From Bursaphelenchus xylophilus (taxonomy: Eukaryota; Nematoda; Chromadorea; Rhabditida; Aphelenchoididae), in NCBI GenBank assembly GCA_904066235.2, contig CAJFCV020000006.1, positions 8,556,001 through 8,620,000 of the forward strand: 64,000 nucleotides of DNA, given 5' to 3'. The notes beneath the pieces are model-generated. The model was given only the letters and a program-made list of their open reading frames with translations, ran no database searches and was not told the DNA's origin. Both the position numbers and the translations under genes were made by a program. The stretch's first letter is position 1. Each line of letters begins with the position of its first letter. Below are positions 30,471 through 45,400 of the stretch, in pieces.

Positions 30471-33400
30471 ATATCCAAAATCCCGAAAATTCGCGAAAAT
30501 TTTTAAAAATTATCAAATTGTTACCTAAATCAATATAAGTTATGTAAAATCTCGAAGAAAAAGACATTTTCACCAAGCAAAATAGATCCCAAAAGAAAGA
30601 TTATACGGTATTTCCGCCAAAACTCATCAAAAGCAAGGCCAACTCGCCTCAAAGGACCTCTTTTCAGCCGAGTTCCGGATCTTTTGGCCAGAAAAAATCG
30701 TGCGGCTGGCCCGCGCCGATTATTAATGCAAAATAAATTAAAATTCAAGGCCCAAAAAACATTCCTCCATCGCTCTCAAGGATTCGACTTACCAAAACGG
30801 GCCCGAAATTTCGCGGTAAAACATCCAAACCTCTAGTGGAATAAAAAATATCAAGTATAACATCGAAAATCAAAACCAAATCGCTGAAATTTGGGGGTCC
30901 AACCTCAGGCCAAGCATTGAGGAGAGCGGGGAATTACAATACAAATTAACTAAAAAGTAACAAAAGCGATGAGCAATCGCATAATTTCTGGTGCGGCCAA
31001 ATAAAAGAAAAGGGACCTTTTGAGGGGCCAGGGCGTTCCTTTGATGCGAACCGGAAGAGCACATCATTCTCCATGATATTTCCAGCAATCCTTGACAAAA
31101 AGTTCCAAAAAGTTTGGCCAGATAAAATTAAAAATATTAATTTCCAGAAAATCGGTCATCATTACGTCATCTTATACGTCAACTAAAAACGAAATGAAAC
31201 CGGATTCTAAACTACGATTCCCGCCGTCAGAGTAAACGAAAAAAATTCAAGTCGGTATGACGCCACGTAAGACTTAAAACCAAGTCATGATGACGGATTA
31301 TATAGAAATCTTAAGAATCGCCCACTTTAAACTCGCCAATTAATCAGAGGTCCCAAAATAACTACCTGTCCATAAAAGGCAGACCGAGAGATAAATGAGC
31401 GACTCGTTCCTTATCTTCAAGCCAGATCGCCGAGGTCGTTGACTTGGACCAAATCGCTGAGAAGGCCATCGATTACTCTTGGGGTAATAAAGGCAGATAA
31501 AAATTGGTGCCGAACGCAAGAAGGCGTCATTGGCCAAATGACAGAGGGTTGACGGGTTTAACGTTGATTTCGGGGCTAGTGATGTAAAATTTATATTACA
31601 CATGACATCATTTTACATAAGCTGAAGAAAAGGATGTTCTGCGGGGGTTTTAGTTGGCCTCGGCAATGTTTTCGGGGTATCTAGGACATACATGGCCAAG
31701 AGACATTCAGGGCTACCAAAAGAATTATCAAAACCATAGTTTCTGCCAAGCATTATATTACACTAGACATCAACTAGTATATCTCCTGAGTTTTGGCCAA
31801 TGTAAAGAGTCTCATGGCCAATCTCTGACCCCGTGTGGCCAAATTACGTCCCATGCTCTTTTACGATCCCATCCATTACCAGGTCAATCCAAATACCATA
31901 CCGTAATCCCCTGCAATGTCCAATTAAATGCCCAGTGGGCGACGGGGATTGTTGACCCATTTCCCCGGCGGCTATTAATAAGAAACTAGGCGACGTCTCG
32001 CGCCCGAAGAAAAAACTGGACCCGGATCATAACCTTGGTGCCGCGATTCCAGAAGTCTTTGCAATTTTGTTGTTGGAGAATAATAACTTTTCCCCTTGCG
32101 CGCATCCCCTTTTGACCCCTTCCCGGGCATTAAAAAGCTGGGAGTGGGGGGCAGAACGCCCGACCAATGCCCCAAATTCGGCGTGACGGGATTCTGGAGA
32201 CCGCCGAAAGGGATTCTGGATGAAGTTTCGCGGAGAGAGAGAAGGCCGATCAAGAAAAAAAAGGCCTGCCTTGTTGGGAGGAAAGGGATAAAAGTTGAAC
32301 GACTGATTTATGTGGACAGAAGCCGGTTTTGGACAGAAAAAGAAAGGGATTTGGGTCAGCGACTACATGGAGAGTTGTTTGGGTTATTTGGCAGACAGTA
32401 TTTTACATGCCTTAAGAGAATTCAGACTTAACATGGCCACATTGAAAAAAAAATGGAAAAAGTCTTTCAAAGCTCAAAGGGTGTTAAATTGGCCAAGCTG
32501 ATTGGCCACGGCAAGGCCAATCAGCAACAGGAAGATAGAATGACTTAGTAAGGCCTATGATGCATAATAGAGTCAACAAGTTTAGTCGCAATGCTCCAGC
32601 CCGGTCGCTATAGCCACTTTATCCCATCCGACGCGACCCCACAAACTCCGACCAAAAACAAGATTAAATCGAAGACAAAGAGGCCGCACCGCGCGCCCCC
32701 GATTCGCTAGCACACTGACCGTGCCAGAATGGGCAAGGGCGAGAGTCCGTGGCGGAATTCTCGGCGCCGGCGCGGAATCCCAGGCCCCGCCCCGCCCCCC
32801 GATCGTGCCCGACTTCTTTTGCCGCGCGCTCTTCGGGACCGGCTGTCCCGTTTCTCCCTTCTTCTTCGTTGTTTTCCTTCAACCACTCTACTCTACTTTT
32901 GTCGCTGAGATGTGTGGGTCCGCAACGATGAAAGAGGAAAAGCGGGGGATGCCATCTTGTGGTTGGTCTCGGGGTTGTGCCCGGCGGCGACAAAAAAACG
33001 GAAAAAGAACGAGATCGCCGAGTTTGTGGGGGAAAATTGGAATGCCTCAAGGAATAGGAGCAAATCGGAGCAAATGGAGACTCCGTGCATAAAAAATTCT
33101 CAATCCTCTTGGCCTGAGGTAGTCAAACTCGTTATTTGGCCGAATCTCGGAATTCTACTGCTTTCTAAATAAGGGTATTACCCTTCCAGACAATAAAAAA
33201 ACTTTTGCCTATCCTATTTGATTTACCTGTCCCCAGCGGACTTTACAACCTCTTAAATCCCCAATTTCTTCAGCCCTAACCCTGATCGCGTGCCCTATAA
33301 TCATGCCCTAAACTCTCGAGTCGCCTTTCTTTTTGAGAAGTCAGGTCATTCGGGCGATAAACCTTGATGTAAAACAAGTCCGGAACCAACGGGGAATTAG

Positions 33401-36400
33401 CAAAAAAGCGCTGTGCAATGATTAAAGCGAATCCCTTGGAAATATCCGCCAAATTTTTACTGTCACGGATTCTGAAGATGGAGAAAAACATCGTAAAATT
33501 TGGGGAACATTAACGTCGAGTTTGACCTAATGGGGAAGTTAAGTTAAAAAGAGAGGGGAAGAGCGCTGATATGGCCAGGGAATCAATCATCTGTTCGCTG
33601 TGTTTAGAGCAGAGAAAAAAGGGGACGCGGGTTGGGGACCATGAGATAAGAAATTTCGATTGGAGAAGGCCTGTTTTTGGGAAAGGCCAAGCGAATGATG
33701 ATGTAAGAGAGGTTGTAAAAAGGGGAGAGGTGGTCTGGCTGGATTTATGATCGATGAAAGTCATTATTGGGCCGTAAACAGAATATATAATAAATAGAGA
33801 TTATAGAGGACACACCAGTGGCTGTGTGATATTTGGACTAACCTAATACATATTCGACTTGATAAAAGCAAGCAGAATTAAAAAGTTGTGATTTTTAGAT
33901 TATTCGCTCGTCCCTACCGTCTCCCCAAGAAGACCCCCGGAGCCCTATCCAATATTATAAAACTGCCCAAAGTCCACTTAAAACACGCCAACCAGATCTG
34001 AGCGCAACGACGGATCGCCTTTGAATCCGCCCGTCAGTGCGCGCCTTGGAGTCCCCGAGAAAATAAAAGGCTGACCCGATAAAGGTCGTCTTCAGGTGGC
34101 GTGTAATCGGGTGCGGCCATCATTCTGCACTTTCAGAAAATCATATGGTCTCAGACAAATTGATCATAATTTCAAGGACATCAGAAATCTCATCCGAAAT
34201 GATGAGCTTAAACTAAAATTCGAGCAAAGTTGGCTCCGACTTCGAACAAAATCGCTGACGCGTATTCACTAATTAGTTTCCGGGCTTGCGACGTCTGGCT
34301 GGAGCGACAGAACGAAGCCTCTTGCTTCAGGCACCGACTCCTCGATCGAATGCGTGGCTGTGACGGAATGGGACGAACGGGTGGTGGGGTTGTTAAAAGC
34401 GGAAGGACAGGGCAAGTGCGTGTCCTTGAACGCAGCCATGAGTTTCCAAAACACCGGCGACGCGACAAGGCACGATGGAATTTGGCAATGGAGGCTTTGG
34501 GGACAGGCCATCAAGCGCAAAATGGGAGCGCTTAGGCAAAGGTCATCGATGGGATGAACGGACTAATAGGCAGCAATTAAACTGGGCTAGGCTATAAGGG
34601 AAGCAGAGGGCTTAGTCATCAGAAGTGATGGTGTTTGATCAGAGGGATTATCGCAACAAGTTAAGGAGAAAAAAGGAAGTGGATAAGGAGAATACTTGAA
34701 TAGAAGATATCACAGAGATCATTACATGGCTAGACCACAAAACCCTTCAAGCTTAGAGAAGGGATTACAGTATTACCGAAGCCAGCCGTCAGAAAGCCGC
34801 TGTCCAAGAGTCGCGCTCCCATTCAAAGTGATCCTTCGGTCCTCCTCTCGACCTCGCCATTGGAGTCCATCGGACCAGGACGAAAGCCTTCTGAAGCCGT
34901 CCATTTCTCTCTCCCGTCCCCTCCCTTCTGTGCCCCGGAAGGCGTGGCAATGGGGTCAGCGTCGCGCGAAAAGTTTTTTCCAACACGATCTTCGCCTTGA
35001 ATCGCCACCACTGGCTGTTTCGGCTTCAGCGCGCGGCTCCGCTCGTCCCCACCCGGCCCCCGCTGCCCTTCCCCACATCGATTCGTCGCCAATTGTCGTG
35101 CCAGTCGGACCCCAAAGGCTCGAAATAAACTATTTTTCTCGCGCGCCGTCACACCGCTGCCCTATCCCCATGCATGCAAAAACAATCGCCGCCCGGAGAG
35201 ACGAGGCCCTCGAAATCCCGAAAGAAGTTTTGTCGGGATGCGTCCTAGAAATAATGGGCACCCTCGCTGTATTTTCCAATGTCCAGCGGCCTTGAGGGAC
35301 CCCGATTGGAAACATTTATTTAGAAACGCCACCTTCCGAATTCGGGTCATCCACGCTGTGATGGGCACAGGGACTCGAGAAGGGGATTAAACTTAAGTAT
35401 TGTAAAGCAATTAGGACAGTAACCCTTAATTTGTTTTCTAGGTCAACCACAGAAACTTTGTGCAGAAAATACCCCAAGGCAATATTGCAAACGACGCCTA
35501 ATGAGAACAAAGAATCATGTACAGTATACGGATTTTCCCTTTGCTCCCTTCCTGTGTCCTCATTGGTCGGTATGGCCAAACCGCTCGCGGATCCAAAGAG
35601 AAAAGAAGAAAGAACAAAGAAAACGCGGAGAAAGAAGGGAGAACAGAGGAAAAGGGGATTTCCAAAGAAATTCCAGTAAAGGGACACCGGATTTCCCAAC
35701 AATAATTCTTACTAGAAATTCTTAACCTTGGCCGGACCTGAATTTTGTAAAATGAAAAGGTTATCCTACAAATTTGACTTTACGGAGCCGGGAATAAAAC
35801 CCATCTCCTACCATCCTTTCCCTACCGTTAGCGGAGGTCATAAATCTGCGCAAACCTTTGCCCAGTACCAGCGCCACAAAACCGATCGGTCAAGACAAGG
35901 ACAAGGACATGGAGATGCCGCTGCAGTCCCGTCGGAAGGCGATTGGACACGCCCTCCGTCGAGATTGATACGATGTCCCCAAAACACTTGAAGCAAGGTC
36001 GTTTTACGAAAAGAAGGCAAGAGGATTTGGCGTGGGGAGATTAGAAAGATGAGCTTGATACTGCAAGAGGATTTGATGGAATTGGTGGATGATTGAAGTA
36101 GGCCAGAGAATTTTGGAGAATTGAAGATCTTATGATCGAAAGAGAGCTATAAACAGTGGATGACTAAGGTTTTTGCCACGAAAAAATCTGAAGCACTCTA
36201 AGAAATTTAGAACAGAACTTTGGCCTACAAGAATTCCTTATGCGCTGTGGCTTTTCAGCATCAACGGATCATACTCGGCTCCTTAACTGCTGACCGAGCC
36301 CTCAATTCCCTTTTGCTGTTTTCCCAACAATGCCACGCATCGCCTGCGGTCCTCCACTCGGCTTGACCAGAAGATTGAATAGGATATGGATCAATGGGCT

Positions 36401-39400
36401 CTCCAGTCTCCCCTCTCCCCATCGTCGCCCCTCCACGTCCATTTGTCGCGCAGCCCCCGTTTCTGTGTCGCACCCAATTTTAGCCCCAGGCCTTTTTTCT
36501 CTCCCTTCCACTCGGCGCGCCGAAAAACAATTTCTGTTGCTGATTCCTCCGCTCGCCCTACACGGCACTCCAGTTTTTTGGATTCTGGGGGCGACGGATG
36601 GCTTTTGACCCTGGATGAATGCGAGGATGGGGTTCTTTGTGGAAACGGCGACGAGATGAAAGGCAATCAACGATGGCATCGGTGGATCAAGGGGATCAGC
36701 CGAGAAACAGAAAGCTGATGATATAATGGAGCAAGAACTAGATGGATAAGATAGAAAGGATGAATAGACAAGATAATCTACGGGCCCCACATAAACTATT
36801 TAGGGCTGAAGAGTTCATACTAACTCTTAAATATCAACAACAACACTAATCCCGTAGTTCATGGCCGAGTATCATTCGAACTGTCAATTGGTGTCCTTGC
36901 AAGGTTTTGTAAAGACATGCCCTCCTCTACAAAGAAATTTCAACCTTCACGGTCTGAAATTACCATCTTTCTTTACCTTATTTTCAGCGGTAGAACCTGA
37001 ACTCCGGTTCGGCTTTTCCAATCCCTTGTTGGGTGTTCTTATGGATCTTTTCTTCCAGAATCCGTTCCTTCTCTCACCCACTCACTTAAAACATATTCCC
37101 CTTTCGAGTCCGGATTCCACAAGTTTTGAGATCCCAGCGATTTTTGTCAAGCTCTCCAAAACCTATCGAATCTCGAGACGGATGAAGAAGTGTTTGATGG
37201 CAAAGTTTCTGAAAAAAGACCCTTATGGTATTGCAAATACAGAACGCATAAAATGTGTATGTAAAGTTCACGAACAAAATGTAGAACACAACGTAAAGCT
37301 GGATTAATAAAAAAAAAGGCAAGCCAATTCCAGCGACGAAGGGTCTTCTTCTTCAAGCCCTAAGGGTCCTGTTTCCCCTGATCAATTGTCAACGACAGAA
37401 AGCCCCTCTTCCTCTGCGACAGCCAAGCGCTGCCCCTGACTCACATCAGAGAGGCCAGCCCGAAATCCGCCTATTGATCTGGGATTTAGCCCGAAAACAA
37501 TGTGGCTGCGAGGCGACGGATCAAGGGACAGTAGGCGGAAAGAGGGATAAAATGGCCGAGTCAGGGGGTCTGGGACTCGTTTTAGGCGGTATACGGTTGG
37601 AAAATTGGGATCAAAGACCAGACATTAACATATTGTTTAGAGCAGTTTGAAAGATTGGTATTTGTAAAACATAGGACTTCAAGGCTTGGCAATGTTCAAT
37701 GGTTTCTTTTAATTCGCAAGTAATTGGAGAGTCAAAATCATCATTTTTCTACGTTTTGCATTTCGTCCTCCCCACCAATTAGTATGGCAATTTGGGCAGC
37801 CCATTTCTTTTGGCGATTTGTCTCTTCTCTCTTCTGGCGCCGTTTCGAAGGAATTCCGTACCCCCTAGAGCGTGTCCGATTTAAAAACAGCTGAAAAATT
37901 GGGTCAACGGGCCGTCGACGGAGAAAGAAGAGAGTAATAGTTAAAATGGTCTAATTCCCCGTGTTTTCTCGTCGTCACTAATGGTGGCTTCAAGATACAT
38001 TGCTTGGGGCATGATGAAATTAAAATAAATTTGTGGTTTGCTGAATAATCACTAAACAAAAATTTATATACAAATCTCTGGATCAAAGAAAAAACCATGC
38101 AGAAATTGCTTTCCTACCGCAATGCTCCAACTTGGCCATTAATTAAGGCCAGGACAATGAGATGCGCCACAAAGAGCGGCGGGATGCCGGTGAAATGAGA
38201 GACTCGCAAAATTACCGCACTCAAAGTTCATGAACCGAACAATTAAGTGGGACTTGGCGGGGAGAGAAAAAAGGAGAGTTTACAATTGTGTTTATGGCAA
38301 TATACGATGGGCGTGGATGGGAGTAGCGATTTGGAAAGAGTATTGGGGAAATCAAAGGAAGATGGTCCAAACTGGGCGAAGGTCCATTTCTAAGGGCCTA
38401 AAGAACTAAAAAGTGTGGTCTTAAAGTTTTTAGCGGCCCTCTGACTTGGTTAGAAGCAAACAATAAGCACGCTCCTGCCAGAATGTGTATTTACGGCCAG
38501 TTTACGTTCCCCAACGATTACAAAATCAAGCCTTGCACTCCCACCAAACTTGTCACCTGCCATAGCCAACCCCAACCAAAAAAAGTATCCCCATTCCTTC
38601 TGTTCGACGCATTTGCTCCCTGAGGCCCTCTTTTCGCCTGATCGCGGCCCAACTCAAACAGCCAACTCAGTGGTGGGCTGAGCGATGGCGGCGGGCGAGG
38701 AGGAGAGAGTGCGGCTTCCGGCCCCAATCAAACAGAGACAAGAAGTGGTGGTGGGGACAAAAAAGGCGACAAATCATGGGGAACGGATTCCGACGAAATA
38801 CATGGGCCCATTTGAGGAGAAGGGAGGGGCCCAATCGGTGAGGCCTCGGGTTTTCGGTTGCACTTGGGTGCTGAGGTGAGTAAGGGAGGAATGGGGGATA
38901 ATGGGCCTCATACTTATTGGAAATGTAAAGCACAGCAAAATAATGGAAACCTCGGCCGTAAAAGGAAATTTTCAATTGAAATTGTAAAATACGAAAAAAA
39001 ATTTCAAGACAACATAGGGTTGCTAATTAGCCTAAAAGATCAAAAGACAACTGTCTCTCCAATCAATTTTCTTCCAAAAATTTCAAACGAGTCCCCGATT
39101 CGTCCAAGGCCAAGTAAGTCCCCTCTCCCAAACGGCCAATCAAAGTCAGATGGGCCCGAAAAGCGTCCCACCCGGCTGCCGTCGAGGCCCAAAAGAAGGC
39201 CTCCGACTGTGATCAACGAGTCGTGAAGGTCGTTGGCCAAAATTGCAGATCCGTTGCAGCGATAAGGACGATCAGACCGACTCTTGTTGCCTTTCATTTC
39301 AGCTACCCGGCAATCAACGCGTCTTATACGGCCTTAATGAATGGGCAAGGCCGGGATGAAGCGCTCATAAAATTCTTACAAACCATGGGCCATAAAAAGG

Positions 39401-42400
39401 AGTCGGGCCAAAGTAATCAAAACCAAAGAGAGTCTCGGAAAAGGTGCGATTCATCAAAGGAAAAGGAGAGCGGAAAGGGATCAAACACGGGTTTTGTCGC
39501 GTGGCCAAAGCCCATGAATGGGGCCAAATATGGGAGTGGCGGGCCGTAAAACTGATTTTTGGGAATGCACCAACTATAATATTTATAAATATTTTTTGTG
39601 AAAAAATCTTGTATTGCCAAAAAAATCCTCAAAAATCTCAAAGACCTGTAATTTGAAGTTAACATCCCCACAATTTTAGAAAAGGCACGAATTAAGTCTG
39701 AACAAGTGATTACAGACACACAAAATTAGTGATTGAAAAAGTTGTTTTCGGACCGAAAAAGGTCGGTCTTCAAGTCGAGGCCAATTCAGGGAAAGGTGGA
39801 AAAGACGGGGTGGGAAGGAAGGGGGCCGCGACAACAAACAAGTCGAACTACATGGCTCAAGGCGGGTCCTAGGCGAGCAAATTTCAGAAGGGCCTGGCTG
39901 TGTTTGGGCAAGAGAAATGGTATTTTGAAATGTACAGTAGAGGGAGCGGGAAATTGGCTTTAAGGCTCGGGAATGAGGGGTCGAATGGAAGTACCAAGGT
40001 GGACCTTTTGTATAATAGTAATATAATAGATAAGTAATTTCAAAGAATTAAAATTAAGAAAGCTGACATAAACTAAGCGGGAATCTAAAATGTTTGAATC
40101 TTATCTTAGCCATCTTGAGGTCAACCCCAAAAAAATTTAATTTTTTTGGATATTCAAGATTAGTAATTATGTGCTACGCGGTAACATAACTTTTTTAAAT
40201 TAAAAAAAAGTTTAAAAAGAAATTAGGGAATTGGGTTCAGACCTTATTTTAATAATTTCTACACCTAAAAAATATTACATTATCTTTGTCAACTCGCGGC
40301 CCAAACATCGGCAAAACCTGTTCTAACACTTCTTAGGCGATCGAAATTTTGTTATGAATAAGAACACAACGCATAAGCCTTTCAACCTCCTCTAAATCTT
40401 CCTTAAATTAGCATAAACTCCTCCAAAAGCAGGTCCAATCGTCGAACATGACTCGCGACAAGATATAAACTCTGCTCTTGTCATCATGATCCCCCATTCA
40501 GCATTCCATTGTCATCCGTTTTGTTTGAGCCATAAAAACGGGCCATGTTCTCTGGGCTGAAAGGACCGCCACGAAAAGGTGCGGACTCCAACAAACTTCT
40601 TGGGGACCTGTCGGATCGCAATAAACTCTCCGGACAGCCAAGGCCATGGTCGAATATGGTCGCGACACAATGAATGGGCGAAGGTCAAGATTTGGGTGGC
40701 GAATTATGCCCAGATTTGGCCAGAGATTACAATAGAGGAAGTCAAGGGGAAACAGCGCTAATTGAAGAAGTATGGAAAAGGGAAACGAGATTTTGGAGGG
40801 GAAGATGCGATTTTTGGGGAGAATTTTTTTGCAAATACAAAACAATCAATTTAAAATTCCGAAAACACATGAGAAAAAAATTCTGGGGCAAAAATAAAAT
40901 TTGTTTCATTTCCTGTAGTTTATTTGCGGCACCCTAAAATAAAAAAGTTCTAATAAATTTCCAGTTAATTGTGTTTTTACCTCACAAAAGTCGTAAAAAT
41001 CACAACAAAATCTCCCATAATTTTTTTGTCCAAATCTGGCCAAAAGCCCGCTTTTCCCCCGATCCAGACGCCCGGCCCAATTTGCAAGTCGAGGAATCAT
41101 TGGCCTCGCTAATCTTCTTGCCAAGGTCGTGCAAACATCCCCAAACTGTTGACTCATTTCCTGGCCTCGAGATTCCTGCAAATCCTCGCGCATTAATCGC
41201 CATTGTCCTTGGCAAAAATTTGTGGGGGCAGTGAGGTAAACATGAGAGACAGAAGCGCGTAAATTGGGATAATGAAAATGGGATCAGGCAAATATTTGAG
41301 AACGGGGAGTGTGGAGAGATTTTGAGGACAAATTTGGGCTCTGCAACAGCTAAGAAAAAAAATATTTTTTAGAAAGAAAAAAATTACTTTTTATTTCCGG
41401 TTCCGTTATTGGCGTAAAAAATTCCAAAAAATATGTTAAAAAACGTTGCTCCAATAACAAATTGAAATTATCAACCGCGTTATGCAGAAAGTACAGAACC
41501 CTTTTTCTTCGCAGACCCTACCTCTCCATTGCAATTAAAGTCACCCTCGGCCCATCCCGAGCCCCCTTCGCCCAACTTTCAGCCCTCATTCTTTTGTCTG
41601 GAACCACTCATTTTTGGCGGCACACTCATCCCAAAACAATGTCCATCCTTGTGGCTCATTTCCGCCGGCCCGCGACGTTGTTCAGGCCACAAATGGAATG
41701 GTGCGGAAACATCGCGCAATCACTTATATTTTGTAAGGAAAAGGCCTTTTTTGGGGCCCTCATCTCGGCATATTATTCTTGATCTTTCGTGGCCAAGGAA
41801 TGAAAAGTTTGCCGACTTTTGGGAAGCGTATTTTTCGAGAGGAAAAAATTGTAAAATACACATTCATTAAAATGGAAAATCAACAAAAAAGCGAAAAAAA
41901 TATTAATTTAATTTCTGGCCAATTTAACTGTCCAAATTAAACGTAACATATTTTATGACCAAAATAATTCAAAAGGTTTTGTTCTAAGCTCCAAAAATCT
42001 ATTGACGAAGCCCTTACAATTTTCGAAAATGTTAGTCAAAGTTTGACGAAAGTTTGACGCGAAATTCATCCCGACAAGGCCACAGAAAAGTGCACCGTTT
42101 CCTATTGCGAACCGTTTTTGATTCAAAAAAAGGACGCCAACAGGTTTGCAGAGAGGACCCAAGGCCAAGAAACCTTTGAGTCCTTTATACATACGATAAA
42201 TTCAAGCAATGTAAAATACGTTTGTCGAATACAAATTTTGCCATTAATGTTTCAGAAATGAATCCAAAGGCTAAAAAATGCGATCAAAGAAAACTAAAGC
42301 GCTGCTGTTTGGCCAAAGACAACTTTGAATCGAAAGGAAAGAAAAAATGGCCCGAAATGTGGCCAATGAACGAGGCCAAAGAGCCCTTTAGTTTTGCTAT

Positions 42401-45400
42401 TCCGCAGAAACGCGCCAACAACTTCATAAACTTCAATTAGAAACTCTTTTGACATTAAAAAACACTGTTATTTTTATTTGGTCATAAAGTTCCGATTATA
42501 AAATCTAGCTTTGGCCCTAAAACTTTTTAAAAATCAAATTAATTTGCTTTGTTGGCCCTTCAAAACATTTTCCATGCAATCTTTCCCATTTTAGGCCCAG
42601 CTGGCAACCAGCAATCAGGTCGGTTCCCAAAAATGTGTGCGGGTCCCTCTCTTTTTCCAAGGCCATTTGCGGCCCATTGCATTGGATGGGCGACAGGTTG
42701 GCGGTGGCAGGTCACCGCCGATGGCCTTGGGGACGATTTTCAAGTGGTCAGCAATTATTTGGAGAGCCCCTGGCATTCGGATGAATCGGATTTTGTGGTA
42801 AATAGAATTGGAAAATCCGTGAAAACTTCAGTAATTGAAATTCGATTTTCAAGGATAGGGAAAAAATAAGGCTTTGCATACGTCTCAGAAAATTCCAATC
42901 CGTTGTGCCAGATTTCATGCAAAACTCTCACAATTTCTTTACCTTCTGTTTTAGTCATCATTTTCTTCAAAAACCTTAAAATTCGGAAACCAATTTCCTT
43001 GATGGCTACTGTAAATTCTTAAACTCCTCTAATGTTCCTAATGTGCCAAGTAACGGCTTTACAAAAACTTTTTTCCATCGCTTTGGTCGGTAAACGCCCA
43101 AAGGACAGTATTTATTGGACGACCTTCCCTTTAATGGAATGCCCGAAGCGATTTTCATTCCCCCCGCTCTTTGCGCAAGAGCCTAATTCCGATTCGAAAT
43201 CGGTCCCAAATCAAAGGCTTGACCGGTTTCCAATGGGATTCGAGTGGTCAAGGCTCAGCGAGATACCGCGGTGGGGGATTCTTTTTATTCTTTCTGATCA
43301 GTGCCTCGAGATTGGAGTCTACCGAGGGACGATATATGTTTTGGATTAGGAAATCGGGAAATGAAAGCTCGACGAAAAAATGTTTTGTAAGAAATTTTTA
43401 CATACCTTGACAAAGCTTACAATTAGAACGAAATTTTCTAAAAATAAGACATGTCTGAGATTTTTAGAACCATGCAGAAACTGTTTACAAAGTTATCGTA
43501 TCTCTCAAGAAGTGAGACTCTGAAAGGCTCTCTGGCCTCGTCTATTGGCCAAATTTTTGTCCTCCGTTTTATTTTCGCTCACAAAATGTTCACTAGAAAA
43601 TATTATCCATCAAAATTGATGACTCATGTAAAAAACTTTTCTATGAATTGCGCAAAGCTTGTAAAGCGAAAGTATATTTCACAATATTTAATAAATTATC
43701 TGCTAAAGCCGTAAAAGGCAAAAAATTTAAACCGATCCATCGACCATTCCAGACCCATGACATCTCGCTCGCCAGAGCTGCACCCGCACAACACAAAATC
43801 CAACAAAACAACCCCCAATTTTACAGTCCCCACCGCTGGAACTTCGACAAAAACAGTAAATGGGCCCGAGGCCAGCAATTTCGAAAACCCGCCGCTTGAT
43901 GGGGATGGGGGGCGACAGTCTCTCTTGTCTCTTCTCTTCGGGCCCTAATCAGGGTGGGTCGCGATGTGTTTTGGGGACTTTGATTCCAACGATTTTACAC
44001 TCATTTCGGCGACCTGAGTCGATGAAAGTGTTGACGATTGGGCCAAGGAAAGGAGAGAATGATAAAAAAAAAAACTTTTGAAAAAGGTGGAACCCGAAGA
44101 TGATAATAAACACATCTTGAGGCACCTGAGCGTGGAATGGAATAACAAGAAAGTGGAGATTTATGACGTCACAAAGCAGAATAGAGAGATCAGTGATTAA
44201 AAATAGATGCATAATGCAAAGAGAGACGAGTTAATGGCTACTGTAAAGCTGAATTCGGCTGCGAGATCTTTGTCATACCGAGAGCCATTTCTCTGCGAGG
44301 TCTCCGTGATCTTTTCGACTTTTCTCGACATGGCGCGATTACGAGAGACTTCAATAAGCATACAGGCCTTGCATTTGACTCTGCTTTAAAACATTGGCTG
44401 TTCAATTTGTCATTGATACATTTCGAGTCAATTTGAGCAATAAATTGAAGTTTTGACAACTGATTTTAAAAATTTATGGGCTTGTGACTTATTTTTTTGA
44501 TTTCACAGCAACCTAACACAAATGACGATCACGCTTTGCCATTCCGGTTGCCAGCACACTTACAGTTAAACTCTGATTAATTGCCACTCCATTTTTAAAT
44601 CATTTATTGCCAGCTCGCCAAAAATTATCACGATTTGATGATTCAGCGTTGATAAAAATCAAAACCCAACCCCAAATCTCTATCAGAACCACAAAGAATC
44701 TCTTCCAAATTCTAAACTGAAATAACCTTTCACTCACATAATATTCACCATAGTCATTACTCGCCAAAAATTGGAGACCCCCTTTGAAACTTTTATGGCC
44801 TGCGGGCCAGTCCCCCATTCTCTCGCCCAACCTTCGGTCGGAACTGTAATTTTTCTCTCTCCGTCCTTTGCCCCTCGCAATTCCAATTTGATGGGCGAAC
44901 GCACTCTTGTTTTTTGGGGACGTGTGGGACCGATTAAAGGCCATTGGGTAGAGAGCGAGGGCGAAAAGGAACGGCCTACGGTTTGTAATTGGGAAAGTTG
45001 GAGAATAGGGGACTGTACAATGCAACCGGTTGGTTTAGGAGGGTTTTGGAAGGAAATAAGAGGTTTATGGCACAATGATGAGGAGGCTGGGACAATGAGG
45101 AAAGTTTATGGTATTTAGGGGACTTGGGAGGCAAGAAAATAAAGAAATCGAAAAATCTTCAAGGGTTCTATTAGGATACTTGTGGCCTCCATGACCAACA
45201 TGGAAATTCCATCCATGGTGGTCATGAAGGAACTGAAATTATAAAAAAATTGTATAAATCTCTAGTTCCACAAAAGGCCATTTGACAACGGGTTTCCTCG
45301 AGCGTCAACCTTCAGATCCTGATGAAATTATGCACTTATCATTTAGTTAGCCAACTTTTAAGATACTGAAGACCTAATCTTACACGTGAGACATTTTTTG

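Noticed and set aside
34696..35295. 199-codon frame in the gene desert
   Set aside because: It lies in a GC-rich island where frames on both strands are open together. Composition explains it; there are no recognisable motifs or splice partners.
36302..36790. 162-codon minus frame with two overlapping plus frames
   Set aside because: Three frames open over the same GC-rich bases is a compositional effect.
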